Shown: positions 34,893 through 44,673, counted from the first letter of the stretch. The stretch: 61,618 nucleotides of DNA from Catellatospora paridis (GCF_009720365.1 NZ_ML769322.1:1-61618), one strand, 5' to 3'. Program-made: numbers and translations. The notes: generated by a model from the letters alone, not told the origin.

Positions 34893-35851
34893 GCCGCCAC
34901 CTCCTGCTTGTCGCCCTGCTTGCGGTGAAGGTCGAGGAACACCTCGTCGAGCGTGGGCCGGCGCAGGTTGACCTCGACCGGTTCCACTCCGTCGGCGGCC
35001 AGCGCCGTGCTGATGGCGATCAGCGCCCTGGTGCGCTGCCGCACCGGCACGCTGATCCGGTGCTCCTCGGTGCGCGGCTCGCCGTCGGCGTGCGCCGCCA
35101 CCGTGGGCAGTGCCTGCCTTGCCTGGTCCGCGTCGGCGAACGCCAGGTCGATCCAGTCGCCGCCGATGGTGGCCTTGAGCTCGTCGGGGGTGCCCTCGCT
35201 GACCACCCGGCCGTGCCACAGCATGGCGATCCGGTGCGCCAGCTGGTCGGCCTCCTCCAGGTACTGCGTGGTCAGCAGGATGGTGGTGCCGCCCGCGACC
35301 AGCTCGCGCAGCGCTGACCAGACCTCCTGGCGGCCCTGCGGATCCAGGCCGGTGGTCGGCTCGTCCACGAACAGCACCTCGGGCGAGACGATCAGGCTGG
35401 CCGCGAGGTCGAGCCGGCGGCGCATGCCGCCGGAGTACTTCGCGACCGGCTTGCCGCCTGCTTCGGCCAGGCCGAACCGCTCCAGCAGCTCGTCGGCGCG
35501 GCTGACGGCGCGGGCCTGGCCGAGGTGGTTGAGGCGGCCGAACAGGACCAGGTTCTGCCGGCCGCTGAGGATCTCGTCGACCGCGGCGTACTGCCCGACC
35601 AGTCCGATGCGCTGCCGCACCCGGGCCGCCTCGGTGCTCACGTCGTGCCCGGCCACCACCGCGCGCCCCGCGTCGAGGCGCATCAGCGTGGCCAGGATGC
35701 GCACGGCGGTGGTCTTGCCGGCCCCGTTCGGGCCGAGCAGGCCGTACACCATGCCCCCGGGCACTTCGAGATCGAATCCGTTGAGTGCCGGGGTCTGCGC
35801 TCCTCGATAGGTCTTGCGGATCCCGTCCGCCGATATCGCCGGCTCTGCCAT
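34889..35851 (-). CDS. ABC exporter ATPase (DrrA-like)
   Basis: Soluble ATPase of 320 residues, usual for DrrA. Walker A GPNGAGKTT (about 43-51), signature YSGGMRRRLDLA, Walker B LFVDEPTTGLD, and H-loop LTTQYLEEAD all match the daunorubicin-resistance type. The C-terminal regulatory region ends in RRPTLDEVFLDL, the usual signature of this subfamily. GGAGG precedes the ATG at 35851. CGTACGGCGTACG upstream may be a repressor site. Exported compound unknown. Confidence 0.9.
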   Translation of the reverse strand: MAEPAISADGIRKTYRGAQTPALNGFDLEVPGGMVYGLLGPNGAGKTTAVRILATLMRLDAGRAVVAGHDVSTEAARVRQRIGLVGQYAAVDEILSGRQNLVLFGRLNHLGQARAVSRADELLERFGLAEAGGKPVAKYSGGMRRRLDLAASLIVSPEVLFVDEPTTGLDPQGRQEVWSALRELVAGGTTILLTTQYLEEADQLAHRIAMLWHGRVVSEGTPDELKATIGGDWIDLAFADADQARQALPTVAAHADGEPRTEEHRISVPVRQRTRALIAISTALAADGVEPVEVNLRRPTLDEVFLDLHRKQGDKQEVAA

Positions 35852-35888
35852 GTGCAGGCTCCTCCCGCTCGTTCGGCGTACACCGTAC

Positions 35889-35901
35889 CGTACGGCGTAC
35901 G
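35889..35901. promoter_or_regulatory. Candidate operator CGTACGGCGTACG
   Basis: Near-palindromic 13-base site, part of a cluster of GTAC repeats 38-50 bases before the drrA-like start. Resembles TetR-type sites of drug exporters, though no TetR gene is adjacent. Confidence 0.5.
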
Positions 35902-36025
35902 CGATTGTCGACAAGCGGGGTCCCGCCGGGCCCAGGCGACGCGACCAGCCGCGACCGCCGCCTGAGGTGAGCCTCAGGGTCGAGACCAGGGTTGACACCT
36001 GATCTGCCGGTGGTGGCACGGGGTC

Positions 36026-36031
36026 TAGGTT
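36026..36031 (+). promoter_or_regulatory. -10 element TAGGTT (leaderless start)
   Basis: TAGGTT followed by six bases and the GTG at 36038. First promoter of the double ABC operon. Confidence 0.55.
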
Positions 36032-36037
36032 GACGGC

Positions 36038-36970
36038 GTGGCCCTCATCGCGACCCAGTCGCTGACCAAGACATATCCGGGCGGGGTGACCGCCCTGTCC
36101 GACCTGACCCTGTCCGTCGAGCCGGGCATCATCGGCCTGGTCGGCGCCAACGGCGCCGGCAAGTCCACGATGATAAAAACCCTGCTCGGGCTGCTGACGC
36201 CGACCAGCGGCCGGGCGGAGGTGCTCGGCCTCGACCCGACCACCGCCGGCGGGCAGGTGCGCGCCCGCGTCGGCTACATGCCCGAGCACGACTGCCTGCC
36301 GCCGGACATGATCGCCGCGGAGTTCGTCACGCACATGGGCCGGATGACCGGCCTGCCGCGCACCGTCGCCCGCGAGCGCGCCTCCGAGGCGCTGCGCCAC
36401 GTCGGACTGTACGAGGAGCGCTACCGCCAGATCGGCGGCTACTCCACCGGCATGAAGCAGCGCGTGAAGCTGGCCCAGGCGCTGGTGCACGACCCGGACC
36501 TGCTGCTGCTCGACGAGCCCACCAACGGCCTGGACCCGGCCGGGCGCGACGCGATGCTGACGCTGATCCACCGCATCGGCACCGAGTTCGGCATCTCCGT
36601 GGTGGTCTGCTCGCACCTGCTCGGCGAGATCGAGCGGATCTGCGACTCGCTGATCGCCATCGAGGGCGGCCGGCTGCTGCGCGCCGACCGGATCGACGCG
36701 ATGACCACCGGCACCGACGTGCTGGCCATCGAGGTCGCCGAGGGGACCGCGGAGCTGTCGGCGGCGCTGGCGCAGCGGGGGCTGACCGCCACTGCGGAGG
36801 GCCGCATGCTGCTCGTGCCGCTGACCGAGGAAGCCACCTACGACCTGGTCCTGCGTACCGTCGCGGAACTGGACCTGCCGCTGCACCGCCTCGACCAGCG
36901 CCGCCACCGGGTGGCCGAGCTGTTCTCCACCGCCACCCCGACCCCGTCCCTGGAGGTGAGCCATGTCTGA
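36038..36970 (+). CDS. ABC transporter ATPase 1 of double operon
   Basis: Soluble ATPase of 310 residues: Walker A GANGAGKST (about 37), signature STGMKQRVKLAQAL (ST instead of SG), Walker B LLLLDEPTNGLD, H-loop CSHLLGEIE. Typical of ABC-2 exporters with separate permeases. The C-terminal ~90 residues are a divergent regulatory domain. The GTG start is six bases after TAGGTT. It overlaps the permease gene by eight bases and starts a four-gene operon (36038-39506). Confidence 0.85.
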   Translation: MALIATQSLTKTYPGGVTALSDLTLSVEPGIIGLVGANGAGKSTMIKTLLGLLTPTSGRAEVLGLDPTTAGGQVRARVGYMPEHDCLPPDMIAAEFVTHMGRMTGLPRTVARERASEALRHVGLYEERYRQIGGYSTGMKQRVKLAQALVHDPDLLLLDEPTNGLDPAGRDAMLTLIHRIGTEFGISVVVCSHLLGEIERICDSLIAIEGGRLLRADRIDAMTTGTDVLAIEVAEGTAELSAALAQRGLTATAEGRMLLVPLTEEATYDLVLRTVAELDLPLHRLDQRRHRVAELFSTATPTPSLEVSHV

Positions 36971-37814
36971 CCAGAGCGTCATCCACGACATCGGCTACCA
37001 GCGCTACACCGGCACCCGACTGGGCCGCGGTTACGCCGCCCGCTCGCTGTTCGAGCACGGCCTGCGCATCTCGTTCGGGCTCGGCCGCAGCGCCAAGGCC
37101 AAGATCTTCCCGTGGATCGTGATCGGCATGGTCTCCGCGCTGGCCGTCATTGTGGTCGCGATCAAGGCGCAGACCGGGGAGATGGTGCTGAGCTACCAGG
37201 ATCTGCCCGCGACGATCAGCGTGGTGGCGATGGTGTTCCTCGCCGTCGTCGCGCCGGAACTCGTCTCCCGGGACCTGCGCAACCAGACCCTGCCGCTGTA
37301 CTTCTCGCGCCCGATCCGGCGCTCGGACTACGCGCTGGCCAAGCTCGCCGCGCTGATCGTGGCGGTGTGGCTGCTGCTGGCCGGGCCGCAGACGCTGATC
37401 TTCCTGGGCTCGGCGTTCACCGCGGCGGACGCGTCCGGCGTCGGCGCCGAGGCCCGCGGGCTGCTCGGCGGCTGGCTCATCTCCGCGGTGTACGCGATGG
37501 TCTTCGCCAGCCTCGCGGTGCTGATCGCCTCGATCGCCAGCCGGCGCGCGTTCGCCGCGGGTGCGATCGTGGTCGTCTTCATGGTCACCTCGCCGGTCGT
37601 CGGCCTGCTGATCGCGCTGGGCGAGGGCCGGGCGATGTCCCAGATCGCGCCGATGTTCAGCCCGTTCCTGCTGCCCGAGGGCGTCCGCCAGTGGCTGTTC
37701 GGCACCTCGTTCGACGTGGGGCCGTACGGGCCGGTGTACGGCCTGGTGACGTTGCTGCTCGTGGCCGGCTGCACCTCGCTGCTCGTGCTGCGCTACCGGA
37801 AGGTTTCCCTGTGA
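36963..37814 (+). CDS. ABC-2 type permease 1 of double operon
   Basis: Membrane permease of 283 residues. The N-terminal segment IHDIGYQRYTGTRLGRGYAARSL is cytosolic and typical of this permease group; six helices follow. SRDLRNQTLPLYFSRPIRRSDYALAKL is the conserved cytosolic coupling region. Starts within the preceding ATPase gene and ends with GTGA overlapping the bridging mini-ORF. Function: exporter or permease partner of ATPase 1; substrate unknown. Confidence 0.85.
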   Translation: MSDQSVIHDIGYQRYTGTRLGRGYAARSLFEHGLRISFGLGRSAKAKIFPWIVIGMVSALAVIVVAIKAQTGEMVLSYQDLPATISVVAMVFLAVVAPELVSRDLRNQTLPLYFSRPIRRSDYALAKLAALIVAVWLLLAGPQTLIFLGSAFTAADASGVGAEARGLLGGWLISAVYAMVFASLAVLIASIASRRAFAAGAIVVVFMVTSPVVGLLIALGEGRAMSQIAPMFSPFLLPEGVRQWLFGTSFDVGPYGPVYGLVTLLLVAGCTSLLVLRYRKVSL

Positions 37815-37869
37815 GCGCGAGGAGCGCAACGAAGTGGAGCACCGCAAGCCGCGAACGAAAGGCAGCCCT

Positions 37870-37873
<4 letters not shown>
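37811..37873 (+). CDS. 20-aa bridging mini-ORF between ABC units
   Basis: Small ORF (GTG start) that overlaps the stop of permease 1 (GTGA) and the GTG of ATPase 2 (TGA inside GTGA). The peptide starts VSARSATKW and is rich in Ser, Arg and Ala. It has the same geometry as the 24-aa ORF at 24329-24403. The GCGAGGAGCGCAACGAAG sequence looks like an intergenic repeat. Likely function is coupling translation across the gap. Confidence 0.45.
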
Positions 37874-38781
<908 letters not shown>

Positions 38782-38792
38782 GGAGCACCGCG

Positions 38793-39506
38793 ATGAACAT
38801 GACCATTGCCTGGATCACCACCCGGGGCCTGCTCGGCCGCCGCCGGTCCTGGCTGCTGCTCCCCATGCCGATCATCCTGATCGGCGTCACCGCGGTCGGG
38901 CTCGGCTTCGACGCCCCGGCCGCAGATCTCATCGACGGTGTCCTGATCGGCCTCGGGGTCGCCGTGATCCTGCCGCTGGTGTCACTGATCGTCGGCACCG
39001 GCGTGCTCGGCTCGGAGATCGACGACGGCACCGTGGTGCACATCCTCACCAAGCCCATCCCGCGCAGCCGGATCATCCTGGCCAAGCTGGTGGTGGCCGC
39101 GACGGTGAGCGCGGTGACGATCGCGGTGCCGATGTTCGTCGCGGCCACCATGATCGGCGGCGCCGAGCTCGGGCTCGGATTCGCGCTGGCCTGCGTGGCC
39201 GGTGCGATCGCGTACAGCGCGCTGTTCCTGGCGCTGAGCGTGGTGACCCGGCGGCCGGTGCTGGTCGGCCTGCTCTACGTGGTGATCTGGGAGGGCCTGC
39301 TGAGCAACCTGGTGGCGGGCACCCGCACCGTGTCGGTGCAGCATTTCGTCATCAAGTTCGCCGCCGAGCTGTCCGGGTCGCAGCTGTTCACGACCACGGT
39401 CTCGACGGCCGTCGCGGCCGTCATGACGGTCGTCTTCACGGTGCTGGGCACCTGGCTGGCCACGCAGCGGCTGCGCTCGTTCTCGGTCGCGGGCGAGACC
39501 AGCTGA
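38793..39506 (+). CDS. ABC-2 type permease 2 of double operon
   Basis: Membrane permease of 237 residues with six helices. The cytosolic loop LGSEIDDGTVVHILTKPIPRSRIILAKL is the same kind of coupling region as in permease 1. GGGAG lies before the ATG, 11 bases after the ATPase 2 stop. A strong hairpin (39514-39559) closes the operon. Confidence 0.85.
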   Translation: MNMTIAWITTRGLLGRRRSWLLLPMPIILIGVTAVGLGFDAPAADLIDGVLIGLGVAVILPLVSLIVGTGVLGSEIDDGTVVHILTKPIPRSRIILAKLVVAATVSAVTIAVPMFVAATMIGGAELGLGFALACVAGAIAYSALFLALSVVTRRPVLVGLLYVVIWEGLLSNLVAGTRTVSVQHFVIKFAAELSGSQLFTTTVSTAVAAVMTVVFTVLGTWLATQRLRSFSVAGETS

Positions 39507-39513
39507 CCTGCAC

Positions 39514-39559
39514 ACGACGCAGGCCGACCCGGCGAGCCCGCCTGGTCGGCCTGCGTCGT
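39514..39559 (+). terminator. Strong hairpin closing the double ABC operon
   Basis: Perfect 16-bp inverted repeat (39514-39529 with 39544-39559) and 14-base loop, between convergent genes, so it may serve both. Confidence 0.8.
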
Positions 39560-39582
39560 TGCGGGGCGCCGCGGAAGGGGGT

Positions 39583-39990
39583 TCAGGAACCCGCGATGTT
39601 GACCATCCAGTTGATGCCGAAGCGGTCCTTCAGGGCGCCGAACTCGTCGCCCCACATCTGCTTCTCCAGCGGCACGCCCACGGTGCCGCCCGCGGCCAGC
39701 TTCTCCCAGTAGCCGCGCAGCCTGTCGCCGTCGTCGCCGCTGAGGCTGACCGTGATGTTGTCGCCGGGGTGGTAGGCCATGCCGGGCGGGGTGTCCGAGG
39801 CCATCAGCGTGTAGCCGGCGTCGGACTCCAGCATCGCGTGCATGATCTGGTCGGCGTATGGCGCGTCCTTGTCGCCGAACTCGCCGAACGTGCTCATCGT
39901 CAGGTTGCCGCCGAGAATGCCCTGGTAGAACTCCATCGCCTCACGGGCGTTGCCGTTGAAGCTGATGTACGGGTTGAGTCGGGAAGCCAT
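39583..39990 (-). CDS. VOC family protein (PhnB-like glyoxalase fold)
   Basis: Small cytosolic protein of 135 residues with two beta-alpha-beta-beta-beta units: RLNPYISFNGNAREAMEFYQ at the start, LMASDTPPGM and NITVSLSGDD in the middle, and DRFGINWMVNI at the end. It belongs to the PhnB/DUF1338-like VOC subgroup. The usual metal ligands are not obvious, so binding rather than catalysis is possible. AAGGAGG lies seven bases before the ATG, a strong Shine-Dalgarno sequence. Confidence 0.85.
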   Translation of the reverse strand: MASRLNPYISFNGNAREAMEFYQGILGGNLTMSTFGEFGDKDAPYADQIMHAMLESDAGYTLMASDTPPGMAYHPGDNITVSLSGDDGDRLRGYWEKLAAGGTVGVPLEKQMWGDEFGALKDRFGINWMVNIAGS

Positions 39991-40159
39991 TTGAATCCTC
40001 CTTGATCGTCATGGTTCGCCCGGGTCGCGCCGGTCCACGCTGCATCCTCGCAGAACGGTCGGACATGACGACATGACACGACGGAGTGACGGCCGCCCGT
40101 AATCCGCCATTCAACGGCACAACGGATCACGTTCATCATCGTCCGTGAATGTCCGGCGC

Positions 40160-41682
40160 ATGAGATCACTCCATCGCCGTACGTTCGTCCTCGGCGGACT
40201 CGCGATAGCGGGAACCGCCCTGAGCGGCGTGAGCGCCTTCGCCGCCGCCCCGTACCCGTTCAAGCTCGGCGTGGCCTCGGGCGACCCCGAGTCCGACAGC
40301 GTCGTGCTGTGGACCCGCCTGGCCCCGACCCCGCTCAACGCCGACGGGCAGGGCGGCATGGCCAACGCCGACGTCGTCGTCGACTGGCAGGTCTCCACCA
40401 GCAGCTCGTTCAGCACGCTGGTCGCCTCCGGCCAGGTCACCGCCCGCTACGCCGACGCGCACTCGGTGCACGTGATCGCGGGCGGGCTGGCCGCCGACGC
40501 GGACTACTACTACCGCTTCCGGGCGCAGGGCCACATCTCGCCGGTCGGGCGCACCCGCACCGCCCCGGCGCCGACCACGTTCGGCCGCGACCTGGTGATG
40601 GCGTTCGCGTCCTGCTCGAACTGGCAGGCCGGCTACTTCACCGCCTACCGCCGCCTGGCCGAGGACAACCCCGGCCTGGTGCTGCACCTGGGCGACTACA
40701 TCTACGAGGGCGGCGCGACGGCCGGCTCGGTGCGCGAGCACGTGGGCGCCGAGATCGTCTCGCTGGCCGACTACCGCCGCCGGTACGCCCTGTACAAGTC
40801 CGATCCCGACCTGCAGGCCGCGCACGCCGCCGCACCTGGCTGGTGGTGCCCGACGACCACGAGGTCGAGAACAACTACGCCACCAACGTGCGCGCCGACA
40901 GCTCCCCCGCGCTGACCGCCGCCCAGTGGACCGCGCGCCGCACCGCCGCGTACAAGGCCTACTACGAGAACCTGCCGCTGCGCCCGGCCTCCCTGCCCAA
41001 CGGCAACAGCATCCCGCTGTACCGGCGCATCCGCTGGGGCCGACTGGCCACCTTCCACATGCTCGACACCCGCCAGTTCCGTGACGACCAGGCCTGCGGC
41101 GACGGCTGGAAGGTGTGCGCCGACGCCGACCTGCCCGCCCGCAGCCTCACCGGCCCGGCGCAGGAGGCGTGGCTGCTCGACGGCCTCGCCCAGCACTACG
41201 GCACCTGGGACATCCTCGGCCAGCAGGTGTTCTTCGCCCGCCAGTTCGACGCGGCCGGGGCCGCCAGCATGGACTCCTGGGACGGCTACCGGGGTTCGCG
41301 CGCCCGCATCCAGCAGGGCTGGCGCGACCGCGCCGTGCGCAACCCGCTGGTGCTCACCGGTGACGTGCACAAGTCCTGGGCCAACGAGCTCAAGGCCGAC
41401 TACGCCAACCCGAACTCGGCGACCATCGGCACCGAGCTGGTCTGCACCTCGATCAGCTCCGGCGGTGACGGCAGCACCACCACGACCGTCCCGAACGCCG
41501 CCACCAACCCGCACCTGAAGTTCTACTCCGACCGGCGCGGCTACGTGCGCACCACCATCAGCCAGGCCCAGGTGCGGGCCGACTTCCGCGCGGTCGGCGC
41601 GGTCACCGAGCACGGGGCCGCGGTGTCCACGCTGCGCTCGTATGTCATCCAGGACGGCCTGCCCGGCCTCCAGCAGGTCTAG
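40160..41682 (+). pseudogene. phoD: PhoD-like alkaline phosphatase with frameshift near 40835
   Basis: Exported alkaline phosphatase D family enzyme. The N-terminal Tat signal has HRRTFVLGG followed by a hydrophobic run. VLWTRL, LGDYIYEGG and, after the shift, VPDDHEVENNY and VLTGDVHKSWANE mark the metal and phosphate site. The reading frame from the start runs into non-homologous sequence after AAHAAAP. The adjacent frame resumes with WLVVPDDHEVE, exactly as expected if one C is missing in gcaCCtgg at 40834-40837. Either a real null mutation or a sequencing error. The IS605-type element starts just after its stop. Confidence 0.8.
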
Positions 41683-41691
41683 GAGATCCAC

Positions 41692-42900
41692 TTAACGGCT
41701 CCCCACGGATGAATCCGGGGGATTCCCAGCTCGGACCGCATCCGATCCACCGTCCCGGAAGGAGGCGATCGCATGTCTGATGTCGTCGGCACTGGCACGG
41801 TTGCGCTCAGCCGTGGCGAGGATCGTCCTCGCGGCGTTGAGATCGCGGTCGGCGATATACCCGCAGGCCGCGCACTCGAAGATGCGGACACCCAAGCCGA
41901 GGCGGAGCTTGGCTCTCGCGCCGCACTCGGAACAGGTCATCGTGGTGTACGCGGGCGGCACCAGCACCACCTTCCGGCCCGCCCGCGTACCACGGTCGAT
42001 CAGTTCTCGTTTGCACGCGCCGATCGCGGCATCGGCGGCCTTACGGGCCATCCGGGTCTTGGCCAGGAACTTCGGCTTGAAGTCCTCGACGGCGATCAGG
42101 GCGTGGCGGTCGGTGACACTCTTGGCCCAGACACGGGCGTCGTGGGTGTTCTGCCGGGCAGCTTTCTTCTCGATCCGGGCGGCCAGCCGCTTGGCCCTCA
42201 GGTAGCCCTTCGACGGGACCTGCCCCTTCGCCCGGCGACGGCGAGCCATCTTGCGCTGAGCCTTGCCACGTTCGGCGGCGCAGCGCTTGCGGTGCCCGAG
42301 GTACGGCAGGTCAAAGGCGGGGTCGGTGGTCACGGCGGTGGTCTTCACGCCCCAGTCCACGCCGATGGCAGGCAGGTCCGCTTCGGTGGCGTCGGCACGG
42401 CCGCGGCGGACCACGAACGAGGCGTACCAGTGCCCGAGGTTGTCCCGGTAGACGCGGACGCTGGTCGGCTCGGACGGCAGATCCCTGGACCAGACGACCG
42501 GAACGGTGACCCTGCCGGGAAGGCACAGGACCCCGGCCTTGATCCGAAAGCCCCGGGTGGTGTACTCCAGGCTCGCCCGCGCGTCCTTGAGACGCTTGAC
42601 CTTCGGCCGACCCCGTCCCTTGACCTTGAACGAGTGGTCCAGAGCGATGGCATAGGTACGCAGGCTCTGCTGCTGGGCGACCTGGGAACCGGCCCGCAGC
42701 CAGGCGTTACGACCCCGGGCCTCGGTCAGCAACTTCGACAGTCTGACGAACGTCGGCTTGCGGCCGGTCCTCTGCTGGTGGACCGCTTCGTTCCACAGCC
42801 ACCGGCAGCGGCCCCACTCGTCGAGCAGTGCCGCCTCTGCCGTGCGGCCGGGCCGCAAACGGTAGGTGTAGCGCACCGTCTCGAACACGTCGATCACCAT
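41692..42900 (-). CDS. tnpB: TnpB RNA-guided endonuclease (IS605 OrfB)
   Basis: RuvC-like nuclease of 402 residues, full length for TnpB. Catalytic residues are visible: Asp182 in IGVDWG, Glu272 in IAVEDF and Asp353 in DRDLNAA. The zinc finger CxxC...CxxC is at 323/326 and 343/346. TnpB is known in other bacteria to use an RNA from the element's right end (omegaRNA) to cut DNA. Here the 3' end of the gene includes the hairpin 41701-41721, and the reading frame stops at 41692. The start ATG at 42900 abuts the truncated tnpA. Confidence 0.9.
   Translation of the reverse strand: MVIDVFETVRYTYRLRPGRTAEAALLDEWGRCRWLWNEAVHQQRTGRKPTFVRLSKLLTEARGRNAWLRAGSQVAQQQSLRTYAIALDHSFKVKGRGRPKVKRLKDARASLEYTTRGFRIKAGVLCLPGRVTVPVVWSRDLPSEPTSVRVYRDNLGHWYASFVVRRGRADATEADLPAIGVDWGVKTTAVTTDPAFDLPYLGHRKRCAAERGKAQRKMARRRRAKGQVPSKGYLRAKRLAARIEKKAARQNTHDARVWAKSVTDRHALIAVEDFKPKFLAKTRMARKAADAAIGACKRELIDRGTRAGRKVVLVPPAYTTMTCSECGARAKLRLGLGVRIFECAACGYIADRDLNAARTILATAERNRASADDIRHAIASFRDGGSDAVRAGNPPDSSVGSR
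41701..41721 (-). ncRNA. Possible omegaRNA hairpin at tnpB 3' end
   Basis: CCCC-A-CGGAT stem with ATCCG-GGGG within the last codons of tnpB, where omegaRNA scaffolds normally end. The guide would be read from the flanking phoD end. No transcript evidence. Confidence 0.4.
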
Positions 42901-42913
42901 ATATGCCAAAGCT

Positions 42914-43147
42914 GTGGAGACCCAGCCCGACCACGTGCACCTGCTGGTCACCTGCAACCTCAGGTACGGCATCCACCGGCTGGTCGAGCAGATCAAGAGC
43001 CGATTGTCGCGCCTGCTGCGCACCGATTTCCCGCACCCCAAGTCCCGAATGCCGACCCTGTGGACCAACTCGTGCTTCGTCGCCACCGTCGGCGGCGCAA
43101 CACAGGAGATCGTAAACAGGTATGCCGAGCACCAGCGCGACGCCTAA
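42914..43147 (+). pseudogene. tnpA: 5'-truncated TnpA (HUH transposase)
   Basis: C-terminal fragment of an IS200/IS605 HUH transposase, 77 residues. PDHVHLLVT contains the HUH motif (HVH), and EIVNRYAEHQ has the Tyr expected to be the nucleophile. The first ~50 residues, which complete the fold, are absent; the frame runs back into the tnpB start. Probably inactive, so the element would need a TnpA in trans. Confidence 0.75.
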
Positions 43148-43215
43148 CCCGACGCCCATCCGCCCTGACGGCGGATCGGCTATCCCTGACCTGCTCCGCA
43201 GGTGTTCCACCTCAT

Positions 43216-43235
43216 CCCCCGGCCAAAGCCGGGGG
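43216..43235. repeat. Element-end hairpin CCCCCGGC-CAAA-GCCGGGGG
   Basis: Perfect 8-bp stem with 4-base loop, the subterminal hairpin expected near an IS605 left end. It lies 19 bases before the start of the secreted-protein gene. Confidence 0.7.
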
Positions 43236-43253
43236 TTTCACGGAAGGCTCTTG

Positions 43254-44591
43254 ATGAAGTCCCTCACCACCCTGGCCCTGTCCGCGACTGCGGCACTGGC
43301 CGCCGTCGCCGCCGCCACCCCGGCGGCAGCCGCCGCGCCCCCCGGCAGGGTCGCCGCGCCCTCGGCCGTGCCCGCCTCCGCTGTGCGCGCCGCGGCCGCG
43401 TTGACGCCCACCTCGGTCACCTGGACCACCGCCAACAGCACCGCCACCGGTGACCAGGACGTCTCGGCCGTGGCCGCGAACCGCTCCGGCCACGTCGCCG
43501 TGGTCTGGGAGGACGACCGCGACAGCACCGGCCCGGAGGACGCGGCCCACTCCGAGATCTTCCTGCGCCTGTTCCGCGACGGCGTCGCCGTGTACGAGCT
43601 GAAGCTCTCCGCGGGCGGCACGGCCGGCACCGCCTGGCGGCACCTGTCGCCCGACGTCGGCCTCGACGACAAGGGCAACGCCGTGGTGGTCTGGGCCGAC
43701 GACCCGGACGGCAACGGCTTCTACAACATCCCCTACCGGGTGGTCTCCCCGACCGGCACGGTGCTGGGCTCCGGCAACGCCAACGCCTCCGCCACCGGCC
43801 AGCAGATCCAGCCCGCGGTCGCGGTCGACCCCGACGGCACGCCGGGCAGCCCCAGCGCGGTGGCGTTCACCGTGGTCTGGGAGGACATCCAGGACCCGAA
43901 CCCGGCCACGGTCAAGGCCGCGGGGTTCACCAACGTCACCACCAAGGCGTACGAGGTGACCGCGAGCCAGACCACCGGCGCACACCACCGGCCCGACGTC
44001 GCGGTGTCCGCCGCCGGCGACGCGACCATCGTGTGGAACGAGGACGGCGACGGCAACGGCTTCGACAACATCGGCCTGGTGCGGCTGGCCAAGGCCAACG
44101 GCGCGGTGACCCTGTCCCGGCGCACCGCCAACGCCACCGCCGACGGCCAGCAGCGCAACGCGTCCGTGGCGGCCAACATGACGGGCGAGTTCACCGTCGC
44201 CTGGGAGTCCGACCACACCGCGGCCCCGACGGTCTGGACCCGCTCGTTCACGTCGGCCGGCGCACCGCGCCACGCCGACGTCGAGGTGTCCCCGCAACCG
44301 GGCGCGACCGCGCCCACCACCGGCATCGACGACCAGGCCAACGTGGTCGTCGGCTGGTCGATCCCCGCCAACGGCCTCGACGTCTGGGCCCGCGGCTTCA
44401 ACCCCGACGGCACCACCGCCGGTCGCCTGCCCGCCCAGTTCTACACCGACGTCACCGCCGGCCGCCAGGAACAACCCGCCGTGGCCGTCTCGCCCTGGGG
44501 CGAGATCGCCCTCACCTTCACCGACGACAACGACGGCAACCAGTTCGACCAGATCCGCCTCGGCCTGGGCGCCGCCAACTCCGACTGGTGA
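43254..44591 (+). CDS. Secreted repeat protein with DDxDGNG motifs
   Basis: Exported protein of 445 residues with a signal peptide ending around residue 27. The mature part is about six units of 55-65 residues, each with a hydrophobic strand VVW or VAW followed by an acidic loop: EDDRD (86-90), ADDPDGNGFYNI (148-159), EDIQD (210), NEDGDGNGFDNI (262-273) and DDNDGNQFDQI (424-434). The DxDGNG loops resemble calcium sites. A beta-propeller is a likely fold. Function unknown. GGAAGG precedes the ATG, and the promoter region is taken up by the inserted element. Confidence 0.65.
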   Translation: MKSLTTLALSATAALAAVAAATPAAAAAPPGRVAAPSAVPASAVRAAAALTPTSVTWTTANSTATGDQDVSAVAANRSGHVAVVWEDDRDSTGPEDAAHSEIFLRLFRDGVAVYELKLSAGGTAGTAWRHLSPDVGLDDKGNAVVVWADDPDGNGFYNIPYRVVSPTGTVLGSGNANASATGQQIQPAVAVDPDGTPGSPSAVAFTVVWEDIQDPNPATVKAAGFTNVTTKAYEVTASQTTGAHHRPDVAVSAAGDATIVWNEDGDGNGFDNIGLVRLAKANGAVTLSRRTANATADGQQRNASVAANMTGEFTVAWESDHTAAPTVWTRSFTSAGAPRHADVEVSPQPGATAPTTGIDDQANVVVGWSIPANGLDVWARGFNPDGTTAGRLPAQFYTDVTAGRQEQPAVAVSPWGEIALTFTDDNDGNQFDQIRLGLGAANSDW

Positions 44592-44607
44592 CCCTGCCCC
44601 ACCCACC

Positions 44608-44673
44608 CGGGTGATCATGAACCTATGGCACGGCTCGACGGCGTGTCGGCGGCACAACCTCATGGTCATCCGG
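44608..44673. repeat. REP-like palindrome, copy A
   Basis: GATCATGAAC-C-TATGGCACGG ... CATGGTCATCCGG: imperfect palindrome that matches copy B (54416-54478) along the entire length, including GGCGTGTC in the loop. Lies 17 bases after the stop of the secreted repeat protein and overlaps the end of a convergent membrane-protein gene. Confidence 0.75.

Larger units (their letters stand above)
41683..43240. mobile_element. IS200/IS605-type element with intact tnpB
   Basis: Approximate extent of an IS605-type element inserted between phoD and a secreted-protein gene. It contains an intact minus-strand tnpB (41692-42900), a divergent 5'-truncated tnpA (42914-43147), and subterminal hairpins near each end (41701-41721 and 43216-43235). 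These elements transpose as single strands without creating target duplications. Exact ends were not determined. Confidence 0.7.

Noticed and set aside
40080..40160. PHO box before phoD
   Set aside because: GTTCATC-like sequence is present but no second unit at an 11-base period was found.
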